A DNA stretch of 64,000 nt from positions 14,184,881 through 14,248,880 of the forward strand of contig CM032797.1 in assembly GCA_019155185.1 (NCBI GenBank), in the 5' to 3' direction. The notes under the pieces are model-generated. The model ran no database searches. It was not told where the DNA came from and saw only the letters and a list, made by a program, of their open reading frames with translations. A program made the position numbers and the translations under genes. Shown here in pieces: positions 14,384-27,600 of the stretch (positions are counted from its first letter, which is position 1; every line of letters begins with the position of its first letter). Source of the stretch: Beaufortia kweichowensis. Taxonomy: Eukaryota; Chordata; Actinopteri; Cypriniformes; Gastromyzontidae.

Positions 14384-14981
14384 ACACAACCATGGCCAAA
14401 TTAGAATGCAGATGGGTTTCATCATTTAATGATTACAGTCGATGTGATGTATTTCAGGATTTGTGAATTAGGATGCATTTGATGTAATGGATTCTATAGT
14501 GTGTGAATAAGGAAGGATAAGTTCTTAATTTCAGTTTTTACTCATTGAGCCTGTTTATCATTCTTCTTTATTGCTGTTTAAAAACACCTGTTATTTAGCA
14601 AAGCATTCTTCTGTCATTATTACCGGTTTAGCTAATGATAGAATTCTGACAGTAATAATTATGTGTGTAGCACATGGTAAATCCTGATCAGCTATTATCT
14701 CATTAAATGTCCAACCTCTTAGTGGTACCACAATACCAAGTTTTGAGACAGTATCCTATTCATTGCAGTTCGTTTGTACAGTAAGTAGTTTTGAATGGCT
14801 GACAGTCAGATGGTTTGTTCATTTGTAGGGTGTTGCTGTGAAACTCATCGGGTACACTGGAGCATCTTCCTCTCCAGCATATTTGTTTGCTTAGTTTATC
14901 TGGCCTGTGTTACAGATTCAGGCGAGGGATCAGGACTTGGGGGGTTTTGCTACGGAAGTTAGCCTCTTCTGGTAGAAACTG

Positions 14982-14999
14982 TATATATATATATATATA
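14982..14999. repeat. (TA)9 microsatellite
   Basis: Nine uninterrupted TA units. Confidence 0.9.
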
Positions 15000-16566
15000 A
15001 TTATCATGGCAGAAGGCCTGTTTCTCAACTGGCAGTAATTTACAAGTAGCTGTGCACGCTGACGAAATGTGTGTTTCTTACAAAGATTTTTTTAATTACA
15101 AATATTTATAGTTAATTTATAGTATGATAGTGGCTTTTATGACTTTGGTGATTGGCTAGTGTTTCTGGAACTGAGACCAATGACAGTATGCATGTCACAT
15201 ATTTTTGGGCTGTACGTATGAGCTGAGCAGTTACCATTAAGATGAATAGAACTTTTAATTGCTGAAGATTGTGTACAATTGTTTGTGATATGTTGACTCG
15301 GACGCAGAGCCAATTTTTAGCTGGTCTTGTCTTATGTCACCCCAGCTGTAGCACAGCAGGGATGCTGTTTCTCCATCCCTGGAGTCAGAAGATCTGGAGT
15401 AAACACAGCTGTCACACACCCCACCCAGTCTCACACTCTTGCTTCTATTCGATCTGCGTATCATGACCACAGTAGACGATTAGCTGCTAATTAGCCCTAT
15501 CCGCTCCTTGGGCATTACATTACATGCCAATTAGATGAACACTGTGTTCTAACCAGATGTGGCACAATTAAGCCACATGGGGTAAAAGTTATCTCGTCAA
15601 TAAAATGTGAGACATTGTTTCTATCACCTATGATGAACGATGAAGCATTTTGTTGATTCTTTTCCTGCGGGTTATGTTGTGCTATGACAGCATTTTTGCT
15701 TTCAGTGTAGACAGAGAAATTGCTTGTTAAAAGGAACAGCATCATTCATGATTAAACCCGGTTTAATGGATGTAAGGACTAAATGTGATGTATGTTTTTG
15801 TTGCTAAGGGTGCTGTCCAGCAGCGATACACAGAATTGTTGGGTGAAACAATCATAGGTGTGCCTTATTATGAATAAAACACAGCTATTGGAAGCAATCA
15901 GAATCTGGACTGAAACTAACCGTTTTCTAAATGAAATTAAGAGTTGAATAAGTGCTTGGCATCAGTGTGAGCAAAATTATAGGTTTTGCTGACAGACCAC
16001 ATCTGAAAGGTCATGAATCAGACATTTGAGACATCTGAAAAAGCAATGTCCTTTCTAATTCATTACTCACATTTGTATAGTCTGGGCTAAGCGATCATAG
16101 TTGGTGCAGTAATTTTGGATAATGCAGCATGCCCCTGGTACATCCATCAGACAGCAGCAGAAGACAATGACTTCACTACATGGACTATAAAGATGAATGA
16201 CTATAAGACATGACATATTTGAAAATGTGTTAATTTAGTATTTACAGAGGTCCTCCAAGACCAGAGAGAGAAAATAAAGCAGATGTATGAGATGGCTGAC
16301 CTGTTAGTGTCATTCAAAGCAGGTGTTTTTTGAAACCTCAAAAAATGCAGATTTGCGAGAGACATAAGCAACCACCTAGCAGCTACCAAGAACTAAAAAA
16401 CACTCATCCAGCTAAAACATAGCATTATAGAGGCAATATTAACACATAAAACTCATAAAATATGTATTGATTTTATATAAAATATAAAACTCATATATAT
16501 AAAATATGTGATGTACAATTTTGGTATATTTACTCTTAATTACTATGCATAATCTACAATGTATAT

Positions 16567-16597
16567 AGATGAAAACAATCTATAATTGTTTTCATCT
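16567..16597. other. 13-bp inverted repeat with 5-nt loop
   Basis: AGATGAAAACAAT at 16567-16579 and ATTGTTTTCATCT at 16585-16597. No gene nearby; function unknown. Confidence 0.85.
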
Positions 16598-19500
16598 CTG
16601 CATTGCTTTCATGTTGTTTTCAAAGAGGTTAAAGCTAGGGTGGAGTCTCTTGGTGTTCTGTTTGTTTTGGGATCGCAGTATGACATCATTAAATAAAAAC
16701 AGATAACAGACCTGGAAATAGGCTGGGAAAGAAACGTGTTGTCTAAAGTTTAATTCATACTAAACAATAAAAAGAGTTTTATATATAGACCGTGTTGACG
16801 TGCCGATGCATGTCTGTTGAGAGCAATTGGGAGGTGATAAGCCTTATCATGGTAAGATGGCAGTGTACTGTAGATGTACATTTACGTGCCAGTATATTTT
16901 TTGCCAGTATATTTTTACTGTTCTGCTGTTTTTATCTTGAACTGTTAATATCTATCAGGAAATGGTCCCAACTCCCCAAGGCAATCTAGTTTGGAATAAT
17001 GGCAGGCCAAAATTTCTGGACCTATAATGATAATTGATCTCTAATAGCTCTCACAGTCGCACAACACTGTGGCCATAAATAAAGCAGTTGCTATGTGACG
17101 TTTTTAGAGTGCTTGTTATCGTCTCTGCTCCTCATTGAAGTTTGCTTTTTTGAAACCTTATGTGGACAATCATCGATATTTATCGACATCATTCAAAACC
17201 GTCTACTCTTTTTAGAGGTTAATAAGGAGGTACAGAACAGCACTAATGGGCTTTTAAGACTGATTTTCTGTTTAATGCAGAGTAAGTGTAAGGGCAGACA
17301 TTTTCCCTCTTGTGTTCAATAACACTTTATACTTCTACAAGCATATGCGTGTTTGATTTTTTGTTTGTTTGTTTTTTTACTGAGGATGCTTAAGTAGGTT
17401 TTGGGGAGTAGTTTCAATTATTTCCACATTGGTTGATGTGCTCTTGCTCCAATAGTATTTATAACTATGGTGCTCTATGCATGCAAACATAGACCCTTGT
17501 TAGTGCTGGGAGGCTGACAGGAGACTGGGTCACACACAGGTTACAGACCATGCAGTGTCTTTAGATAGTCAGCAGACTGTGTGTGTTGTCATTGTGTGTG
17601 AGTATAATAAATGCCATTAAGTCTTTAACATAGTTTTACAGTTGATAAGGCCACATGAAAGATTTGGTTTTTGTAAGAGTTGTTAATTTAACATGTTAGT
17701 TTAGTATAATTATTTATAATAAAAGTGCAATTAATTTCATTTTTTCATTTTCATATTTATAAGTCCCACAGTCTACATGAAGTGATTCTAACAAAGTGAT
17801 GTCTTAAGTGGGTGTGGTATATACAATATGCAGGGTTTATAAAGTATACAGGTAAGGAATAGGTTAAAATTTGCTGGGATGAACCAGACAAATTCAGGCC
17901 AGCTGTCAGACAGAATTATTTGGTTGGAGAGTTGGGGATCCAGAATGCAGGAAACAGAATTTTTCTGTCTGCTTACACACATACACAGGTCTTTTTCTCT
18001 TTTTTTGGTCTTGCTTACTGTCACTCCACCAAAACAAACCTTTAAGGTTTGTTTTTTTTAGCATAGAGAAACATTCTGGAGAGACAGTTGAAAGTGTGTT
18101 CATTAATGGGTTAACTGAAATCACATCAGTATGTCAGCAACAGCAGCATCAGACTTGCCTGACCACACATGCATGTAAATGAACGTTTGCTTTAACAAAT
18201 ACTTTATCATCTATGACTTAAATGCCATAGTTTTATACTTTTTTGGAAAGATACTTTACAATATACCTTCAAATTTCCAGTAACAATTTTGTGAATAATA
18301 TAGTGTGGTATTTTGGTCTATACTCTTCATTGTTGTTCGTCTGTCTGTGGTGAATTGGCTTTGGGTCTTTAAGTCCCTTTGCTATTTAATGCAGGTGAGC
18401 ACTGAACTAAAACACATGCAGATGTGAAGAGTCTCTTATTCATGATTAAAGTGCCTCTGTTTCATTTCTTGGACCAGTGAGCTGAAAAAACGTATAAGGT
18501 TTACGTAAATAGGACAGATTTAGCTCATGCACTGTTTTAAACCAATACATTGAACAAAACATTAGCATATTCTCATTAGGTTGATGTAGCAGAACAATTG
18601 GATCATCTGAACACTGATTTAAGTGCTCTCGCATAAAAAGATCAAATTATGTTTAATCATGTATTCGTGGAGTTTGTAAATTCAACTAAATTACCAGCAT
18701 CTGCTGAGATGTCTGCTGAGAAAATTGATAACTTTGTCATCATATAGTTTTAAATACTACTCTGTCAGAATCTCTTGGCATGCCTGTTGTCCAGATCAAA
18801 TTTCAGCACCCGATCTACTAAAAATATGTATATTTCAGGTGTGTATGTGTAGTTGAACAATAAATACATGACTGTGTCCTGTGGTGTATCAGCAAAAATG
18901 CAGGAAAAAAAAAATACAAATAGCATGAGAAATGTATCTTCATTGCTGCAGTTACAAATAGGATGAGAACTTTCTTAAATGTTATAGAAATAGATTTTTC
19001 TACATTTTTTTTATGTCACACCATAGGACATAGACATTTGTCAACTACCTGTATGCATTTATGTGTAAAGCTCTTTGTTGAAGCATTTCACTCCAGTTCA
19101 CATCTCCTCTATCTAGGTAATCAGCTTGTGCTATTTAATTATAAGCTGGGAAGATTTTGTCTTCCCATTGTCTCTCTAGATCCTCTTATCTATGAGCAGG
19201 CACAAAGTGAAACTGCCACTCTAACACTAATGACTTCATTAATGTTATTACTAGTGACTGGCAGCTTACACGGTGTCTAAAGGATACTAAAAATATATAT
19301 GACTCATTTGTTGTTTGCTTGAACTGGGTATTATACTTACTTTTGCAATCTTCAGATCACAATTGTAAAAGAATCCTGCCTTCTTAGGCAATTAAAATGA
19401 TGTGTCTTAACTATTCTGAACAGTGTTTATTGTAACTGCGGTTTGTAACTTGACCTTGCAGATTTTTTGGTGTATTTGTTATTTTAACAGAAATATTTGG

Positions 19501-22500
19501 ATTGCTGAACAAAGCTGCTTTGAGGTGTCAGGCAGTCTTTCTGCACTGACACAAACTGTAGTAAGGCCTGTGTTGACATGAGAGAGTGGTTATTTATTAA
19601 GGCTGTGCTCGGTGGAGGAAGGAAAAAGCTCTCGCCGCCTTATAAGGTTCAGGCTCTGGTGAAATCCTTAGGAAGTGCCGGGTAAGAAAAGGCATGACTC
19701 ATTGTGTCTCGTTGTGTCAAAGAAAATCAAACTTTCTTTGATGGTGTATTTTTGTTTCTTTGGCCTGTTTTGTGATTCCTCAGTATGTCTATACAGTCTG
19801 TAGAGTATTAGGCTGAACAGAACAAGTTGGATTTCTTTTTATGTTGCCTCCAAGTAAATGCTATTTCTCCCCTGTCATGCTAAGGTTATATCACCGAGTG
19901 AATCACTATCAAAATATAGCCTGCAAAACTTTCCTTTAGGATGCTTTACAACATAAAGGCAATGAAATGATTATAAAACAAAAAGTCCTCAGACAGAGAA
20001 CCTTTGAAGTTTCAGCAACATTCAAGCATAGTCATATTTTCCTGACCTTTTTTCCCCAATGCAGCAGACAGTCATTAAGAATCCAATGAATTGGTAATGG
20101 CCCATTTGCAGCGGTGGCACTGGAATGGATTTTTTTCAATGTGGGTCTCGGTCAAGTGGCTTTTAACTGCTGTAACCCTACACTTCTGGCCTTTTGCTTC
20201 TTTTCACAAACTTTCCAGAAGCCTATTTTTGTCTCTTGTGTCGTCGTATTAAAGAAATAGACATCTGACTCAGTCTAAAAGCAAAAATAAGCCGTGATTG
20301 CCAACGGAGAAAGAAATCTTTTCAGCCATGTTTGAGATGCACTGTCTATGCCATGATATTAAAGGCCGGGACATGCATAACTGCATAGCCTTATAATCAG
20401 CTAGTCAGTGTGTTGTCTGAAGGAATAATTAAGTTGACTTTAATACTGTAGGGAAAAGGTTACTGTGCTGACAGAGTAACTGTGTGCTAAAATTGTCTCT
20501 TGAGACATTGCATCTCTGAATTCATCTCACTTTAAATACCAGTAATATAAAAGTTTTAAAGCTGCAAGATTTATTAGAAACAACTTGATAAGAGACAAGC
20601 TTGTCGACCTCACTAATTGACATCCTGCCTCATTCGTATCAGACACCATGGACCAATTTGTAAGGGATTATTTATGGAAGCCCTTGAAGTGTTAAATGAG
20701 GAACAGCAAAGTGGTTGGGATTTGGCCTGTGAGGTGCTGGTATGTTAATGATGGTGTGAAAGGTAAATCTCTTTTCACTTGATGTGAAATAAGGTCCTGA
20801 CAGTACCATGGCTTTTGCTCACGCTCCTTCTTCCTTCTCTCTTAATTCTTTCATCCCTTTTTCTTAGCTTTATTTTCTCTCTCTCTGTCTTCATTTGCTA
20901 ATCCCTTTTTGAAAGCAAACACACAAGACTGCCGCTGAGCTCGCATGCCTGCTTGCTAGGTATAGAGCTGTCAGATGAGAAAACCAGACTCGGGGTTCGT
21001 TTTTATACACTTACTGTGGCTTTTTTCCACATGTACAGAAAATACACTTTATTAAGTGTATATTTGAATCCATTGTAAAATAGCTGATAACTATTTGACC
21101 ACACGTCAGTCGAGTTCTGAATTACTGCTGTTACAATTAATAAACTTCTCTCTGGTAAATGTAGCAACATAAAATGTATTGCACGTGTATGTCTAAACAG
21201 TAATTTGATGTAATTTGGTCAGCAGTGCTTTCTGATGGGCTCTTCTTTATGGGGTGTTTTGGGAAAGGTTTTTGACCACAACCATACTCTTCTGTGGTTT
21301 ATCTGGAAACTGGATCTTTCATCTAAAACCTGACTCCTTCAAACACAAGCTTCTTGAAAGACCACGCATTAATTTCCAGTTATCAATGACTTTCTCAGAC
21401 ACCATGATTAAATACCTGCTTTTTCTGTCTGTTATGCAAATACTTTTGGTTGTAGTTGAGGTAATGGTGGTTATATTTGACAGCGGATGGAATATGAAGT
21501 GGAAAAGGAAAAGACTCAACCATAGTGCATAATTGCTGGTGGTCATATGTGTTTCTGCAGAGATTCATCTAATAGCACAAGTCAACTACTGTGTCAGTAG
21601 CTTAATGTTGTGAGGACTTTTTGCCTTTTATGAACAATGAAAAATAAAAAATGAGTAAATAGTTTGGTTCTACCAGTGTCTGAGAAATAATTACAGTAAT
21701 CTTAAAGAAATACTTTACTATAGTCTCATTTTTGTTAGGGTTTAGACTGATACAAGCCTGTTTTTAACTGCTGGCTTTAGCTCATTTTTATGGCTGTGTG
21801 TGAGTCTGCCATATGTTGTGCTTTTTCAGTCTTAACAAGTTTCTGGAATTAACATAAATTCCATGAAGACATTGTTTTACTGAAGAGTCTTGAAATATGT
21901 TTCTTGTAAAGAAGCAAAAGAAAAGCTGCAGTGAAAGCACTATGTCATTATGATGGTTGTTTGGCTTTCGTGTGTAAAGTATTTGGACATGTTTAATGAA
22001 ATCACAGTCACTGAATTTTCTCTGGTTTGGTCAATGTACAGAACTGTGTTGAACTGTGGACGCTCATGCCCTTTGTTTAATAAAGTGGCTTTGCGGAACT
22101 GATATTTATGAGGTGCTATACTTTTCTCTTTTTCTACTCATAAGAAACCACATGATAAACAAGGCAGAACTTGAGGTAACGGGCAGTTTTTTTTGTTTTT
22201 GCTCGGGAGAAAATAGGCATTTGGCATTTTTGAAAACACAGCTTTTTACTTTTCCCCAGCTGAAGGTTTGTACTTGATTCTTTAGGTTTTAAGGAGTCGT
22301 CATGTTACATAGGGTTCCCTTTCAGCACACAGTATTTATTTAAGATATTATATGAAATCAAATTAAGAAAACGTTCTTACTGGATTTAAGGCATGCTTAT
22401 GTCATCATGCATTCCAGAAGATAAAGTTTAATTTGCCAGATGGAGCTTCACTTACACAGCCCATTGCACTTTTCTTCACCATCACCATCACCACTGGTTA

Positions 22501-24387
22501 TAAAGGTTTTGAGCAATGATATTACAACCTCATTTTGATTTTGTCTGTAGTTTGCAATAGTGTGCCAGAGTATGTTTTTGCTTTATATCAGTCTCCCCTT
22601 CCAAGATTGTGCTTTCTCATCTGTGGTTGAGTCACCGTAAATAATTGTGAAAGTCTTTGGACAGCTGGAGGACTAAAACCTGCCCTCATTTGCTTCCCAG
22701 CCTGTGGGAAATAGCAGCACTGCTCTTCCAGCAGAACTTCATCATGTGAAAGCATCTGTTCGGTAAGGGGTGAGATTGTTGTGACCTGCAGAAAGCACCT
22801 ATGTGGTGTGAAAGGGCTTTGAGAATGAGTCAGCAATGCTCTACATTCCCGGACCGGACACTAATCTGTCTATCCTGGTAGTCTGTGTCATCAGTATGCT
22901 GCTCTTCTGTGGCTGTCCATCATCCTAGCTGGACCGCGGGATACTCCGTCACTAAAGTGGTAAGGTGTTGCGGTACAAGGAGCCAAGCTCGAGTTACTGC
23001 CTCTTGGGCGCCAGCCTCCATTAAGATCTGTATGTTCTCTCCTGTACCCATCCAATTGTCTGTTTATTGTGAATATTCACCACCCATGCTTAAAATGTGT
23101 GGCTTTTTTTTCACTATTATTTTGTTTGTGAAATAAATATTGTTCTTTGACATAGCTTGAACTCCTCTTTAGCTATTAATGGCCAGCTGGCCACAGGGCT
23201 TTAGTGGATGTGTGAAATCAGTTCCTGTCAGGTCTTATTCACAGGGGCCCCTAGCAGAGTGATGACAGGCTGTACATCATGTTCCATTAACATGTTGATA
23301 TATCAATGCTTATTTTCACTTCAAGCGGTATAATGTGCTCACAGTGCATCAGGCTATTTGTTGTTTAATTGAGTGGAATTTTGGACCAACAAAAGTTGTG
23401 GACAGAGATGCCCAGTGCGCGCCAGAGAAACAAAGCGACTGGCAAGATGTCCTTTCACACCTGCTCAAATTAAATGAAAATAAAATTGTTTTATGCTTTA
23501 TTGAGTCACGTCTGGTTTCAACACAATGTAAGAGTTACATAGCAACAAGGAAAAGTCGTGAGAGACAGAAAGCGTTGCTTGTAGAGCGCTGTTTATGCCT
23601 TCCTCCCATGTTCCTCTCTGTGTGAATCTTCAGTTCTTTGCTGGTTTCCTCTCCCTCTGCTGTGAAGTAAAAACTGTCCTCTGTGCACTTCCTGTGCTTG
23701 AGCTGAAGCCCGGGCCAGTATGCTGAGGCATACTCTGTTCCCATGCTGTCTGTCTGGAGCCTATGCCCTTTGTCAAGAGCGTCTGGACATCAGTTAGTAT
23801 CTAACCCTCAAAATCCTACTGGAGGCCCCAGAGAGGAGGAGTGAGAGATACAGGACAAGAGTTAGGAAAAGAGGAGGGATGGAATATGACAAAAAGGCTT
23901 GCGAGCGATATAATACATCTGGAAAGCGACTCCTGGGTGTCATTAGACTTTTCTGGTTGGACAAAATTGACATCTTAACTTTATCTTTCTTCTCCTCCTC
24001 GTCCTCGTCTCCATGAGCTCCAATCAGTTAGTCAGTGTGATAAGGTTTTGATATATTGATGAGCGGGCAACATGCAGCAGATGTTTAGTTGTGTACCTGA
24101 TAAAATAAAATACAGTCATTACATTTTTCCAAGGAGCCGTTGCAGCTAGAGTGCAATTATCTGTGCAGCTTTTTAAAGGCTGCTTTGTTGTGGCAGAAAG
24201 CTAATTGGCTTGTTTCTGTAGGTTGGGTATTCATGATATTCTGATGTCTTTATTATGTAAATAGATATGACCACTGTTGTATAGCTCCATTTGATATTGT
24301 TTCATAACAAGTAATTGGAGTAATAATATGTGGTGATTAAGATTTAATTGCTAAGTTATGGGTTCTTCCTGCTAGAATTAAAATCTT

Positions 24388-24654
24388 CAAGGGATAGTTA
24401 ACTCAAAAATATGTCAAAAATTATGTCATAATTTGTTCACCCTTATGTCATTCAAACCCTGTTTATGATTCTTTCTTTTGTGGAACACAAAGGGATATTT
24501 TGTAAAACACTGGTTACCAGCACCCATTGACTTTCATTGTACCGGTAACCAGCGTTTTTCTGTGTTTTGCAAAAGCAAGAAAGCCATGCAGGTTTGACAT
24601 GAGGGTGAGTAAATAATAAAATAATTTTTATTTTTGGGTGAACTATCCCTTTAA
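24388..24654. repeat. palindromic MITE (Angel-like), copy 1
   Basis: Left arm AAGGGATAGTTAACTCAAAAA and right arm TTTTTGGGTGAACTATCCCTT are inverted, and the arms go on to TTCACCCTTATGTCATTCAAA / TGACATGAGGGTGAGTAAA. This is the abundant foldback element family of cyprinid genomes; I associate it with the name Angel, from memory. Non-coding. Confidence 0.8.
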
Positions 24655-27600
24655 GTTTTTTCTTTTATGTAGGTATGAATTATGCTTGAAATTGGTGTTT
24701 GAAACTGAAGCAGTTTAAAATGATTCGAGAAGAAAAATCTGTAATTCTCTGAACTGAATCATAGAAATAGGTCACTGAATATGTTTCTTCAGGCTTTTAA
24801 GAAATATAAAATACAAAGAAGGTGTAATTTTTCTCTTTGAATTCATAATTTGTGTTTGATAGGCAGAGCAGGATGTGTTCCTCTATCATAGATGTCTTTT
24901 GTTGGTTCAGGAGCAACATTTCTGTCAAACAAACATAGTTTAACCTCATCTTTAATGTTATGCTGATAGATCAAGCCCCACCCCTTAACCTAACTCTAAA
25001 ATCTGATTGGTTAATAGTAATGTTGTTCCATGACAAAAGAGAACGTCTGATAATAGGCATACTGTAGTGAAATTAAAATTGGTTCAGGCTTTGTTTCTCT
25101 GTGACAATTATGTGGTATATATAATTGTACTATATCTAAATCCTCTAATAGGTTCACTCCATTCCAAATCTCACTCTCTGAATAAATACTAAGCACTTCA
25201 TTCCCCATTTGCAATATTTCACTGATATTGTTATCTTCAGTATTTCCATCCTCTCATTGGTTCTTGCATCCTTCTCGCTTTCTCCCCTGGGGCTCCGAGG
25301 GTTAAATGTGCATCCTGGTCAGCGTGTGAAGGAGCGGTAGCCAGCGAACCCGTAATACTTCCTTTATGAATGTATTGTTGTTGCGAAGGCCAGGTTCTCT
25401 CTCACAGCGAAAGCTTTTGAAAGTCATTACTCAAGCGGAGACAAACAAAGCTCGCTGCAGGCCCCCTTTGGCAATTTGTGCACAGGAACAAGACCGGGCC
25501 TGACCACTTACTAGGGAGGGCTCATACAAGCTTCTCAACTATCAAGTGTTGTCTTACAGTTGCTGATTCTTTAGTGAACTCCACTGTACAGTATATTGTC
25601 TCTTTTTTCCACACCTTCTAATTGGGCCAAAAGCAGACCACCATGATTTATTGCTTCTCCTGGTAAAAGTAACAAGATCTGCATAAGGTGTTTTAGGCAT
25701 TATTTCCGCTATTTGTGAAAGACTCACAATGTTTCTCAGTCCAAAATCCTGACACCAAATTGAAGACCGCTGCCAGTTGTGACAGGAAACGTCGCGTCTT
25801 CTCAGCATGTGAGCGATACAGCGTAATTAAATGTGGAACGAATGCACAGTGTGAAAGTGTCAAGAAGAGAAATAAGATGCCCAGTAGACACTTGTGAATA
25901 TGTTCCTTATGCTGCTGCCAGTGGTATAAATTTCAAAACAGTGGGCGGATGTTGTCTCGCTTCCTCCAAACTGTGTGTGTTTGTGTTTTACCAGCAGCTT
26001 TCTCCATAACAATCACTGCATTCTAATTACAGCGTTAGGCTGAGATAAAGAGTGTTGCCTGACAATTAAAACCTAATCTTCCAGAAGCGTTTCTCTCGAT
26101 TTACATACTGTACAATATCATGCGGGCTAAAATGAGGCTTAGGCGTGAAACCAGGGAGGTCCTATGTGGAAAGAGGACTCCCATCTGACGTATAAGATGT
26201 TTGTATGTGCGTCTATACTCTCTACGTGCTTTTCTTTTGGCCCCCCACTGGCCTGGAAATAGAAACATCCACCCAGGCGACCCAGCAGGCGAGGGAAAGT
26301 GCAGGATCATGTGTTGGTCAGGCCATTAAATTGTCATTAAAAAGCCATTTTTTTCTATGTTTCACACTATTTGTGTCATATTGAGTTCAGCCCCACTTGA
26401 CAACCAGCTATGTCAAGACCCACTTTGAAAGCACACTGTGTTATTAAGGTGGTCTGTTTAGGGATACGGGAACTCAAGAGTGTTATCCTCTACGATAAAC
26501 AAGTTCCTCAGTGTGTCTGTACTGAGAAACTCAACGCTGCCCATGACAGGGACGTGCACAACTACCAGCCCGGTGTCATTATATTTACTTTGAACCTTTG
26601 ATATTTAACAAAGAACCGCCTGTTATGCTTTTGTTGCAGGAGTGATATACACATAGCCTGTCAGAGTGGAAAGGTATACTCTATGGCCAACCCTTTTGAA
26701 CTTGTTTAGCATTTAATTTCAAAACCATTAGTATTAATGGAGAGTTGGCCTTCTAACAGCTTCCACTCGTCTGAGAGGGCTTTTCACTGTATAGTAAAAC
26801 TCGGCTGCAGTAATTTGCTCCCTTTCAGAAATGAGCGTCGGTGAGGTCAGGCAATAATGTTGGGTGATGGGGTCTGGCTCGCAGACAGCGTTCCAAATCA
26901 TTCGAGAGATGTTTAATGGAGTTCATATCTGGGCTTTATGCAGGTCACTTAAGTTCTTCCACATCAGACTCTGCTGTTTATGTATGGACTTTGCTTTGTG
27001 CATAGAGACAGGCCTAGATCAAACGGCCTTCGCAGATTTGTCACGAAGTCCTCTGAAATGTCATTGTGTGTCATCGCATCAGAATTTGTCTTTACTAAAA
27101 TAGCCTTTTAACTAAAAGGGGTGTTGTCAGCATTTGGCTATGCAGTGTATATCAAAGTGAATATGACTGAGTTTAAATATAATATACACATACATAAAAA
27201 GATTTGTTTCATTTGTTGTTGGGTTTGACTGTTTTGCTTTTGTCATACCATGGGAATTTCTCTTACACTTTACGGCAGGAAAGAAACTTTTCTGGAAGTG
27301 TAATTTTTCTGAGTGTGTGCAATCATTGCTGTAACCACTGAGATATAGGAAAGATGTACATATATGTAAACAGTCATTTGTTTATATTATACTTGCAATC
27401 ATACAGTAATTTATGGTTTCCTACAAGGCTAAGTAAAATGTATGTATAATGACATGAAAAAATATTATTTGTTGTGGTCATATAAATGGAATGTGACCCA
27501 TAAGAGGCAAAATCATTTATTATGTAAACACTAAAATGAAGTGTTATACATTCACAATGCACGCTTGTGTGAGAGCATAGGGAGTGTGGCATGAAGCAGC

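Larger units (their letters stand above)
14384..24387. other. gene-free stretch
   Basis: No coding exon supported; frames are under about 106 codons. A TAATTAG-rich block lies at 15475-15540. A diverged SINE-like patch may lie at 22930-23060. A patch at 24000-24240 looks less random than its flanks. Confidence 0.55.

Noticed and set aside
22930..23060. Possible diverged DANA-type SINE (AGTGGTAAGGTG, AGCTCGAGTTA, TGTATGTTCTCTCC)
   Set aside because: Only short words match my memory of the family; too degraded to call without alignment.
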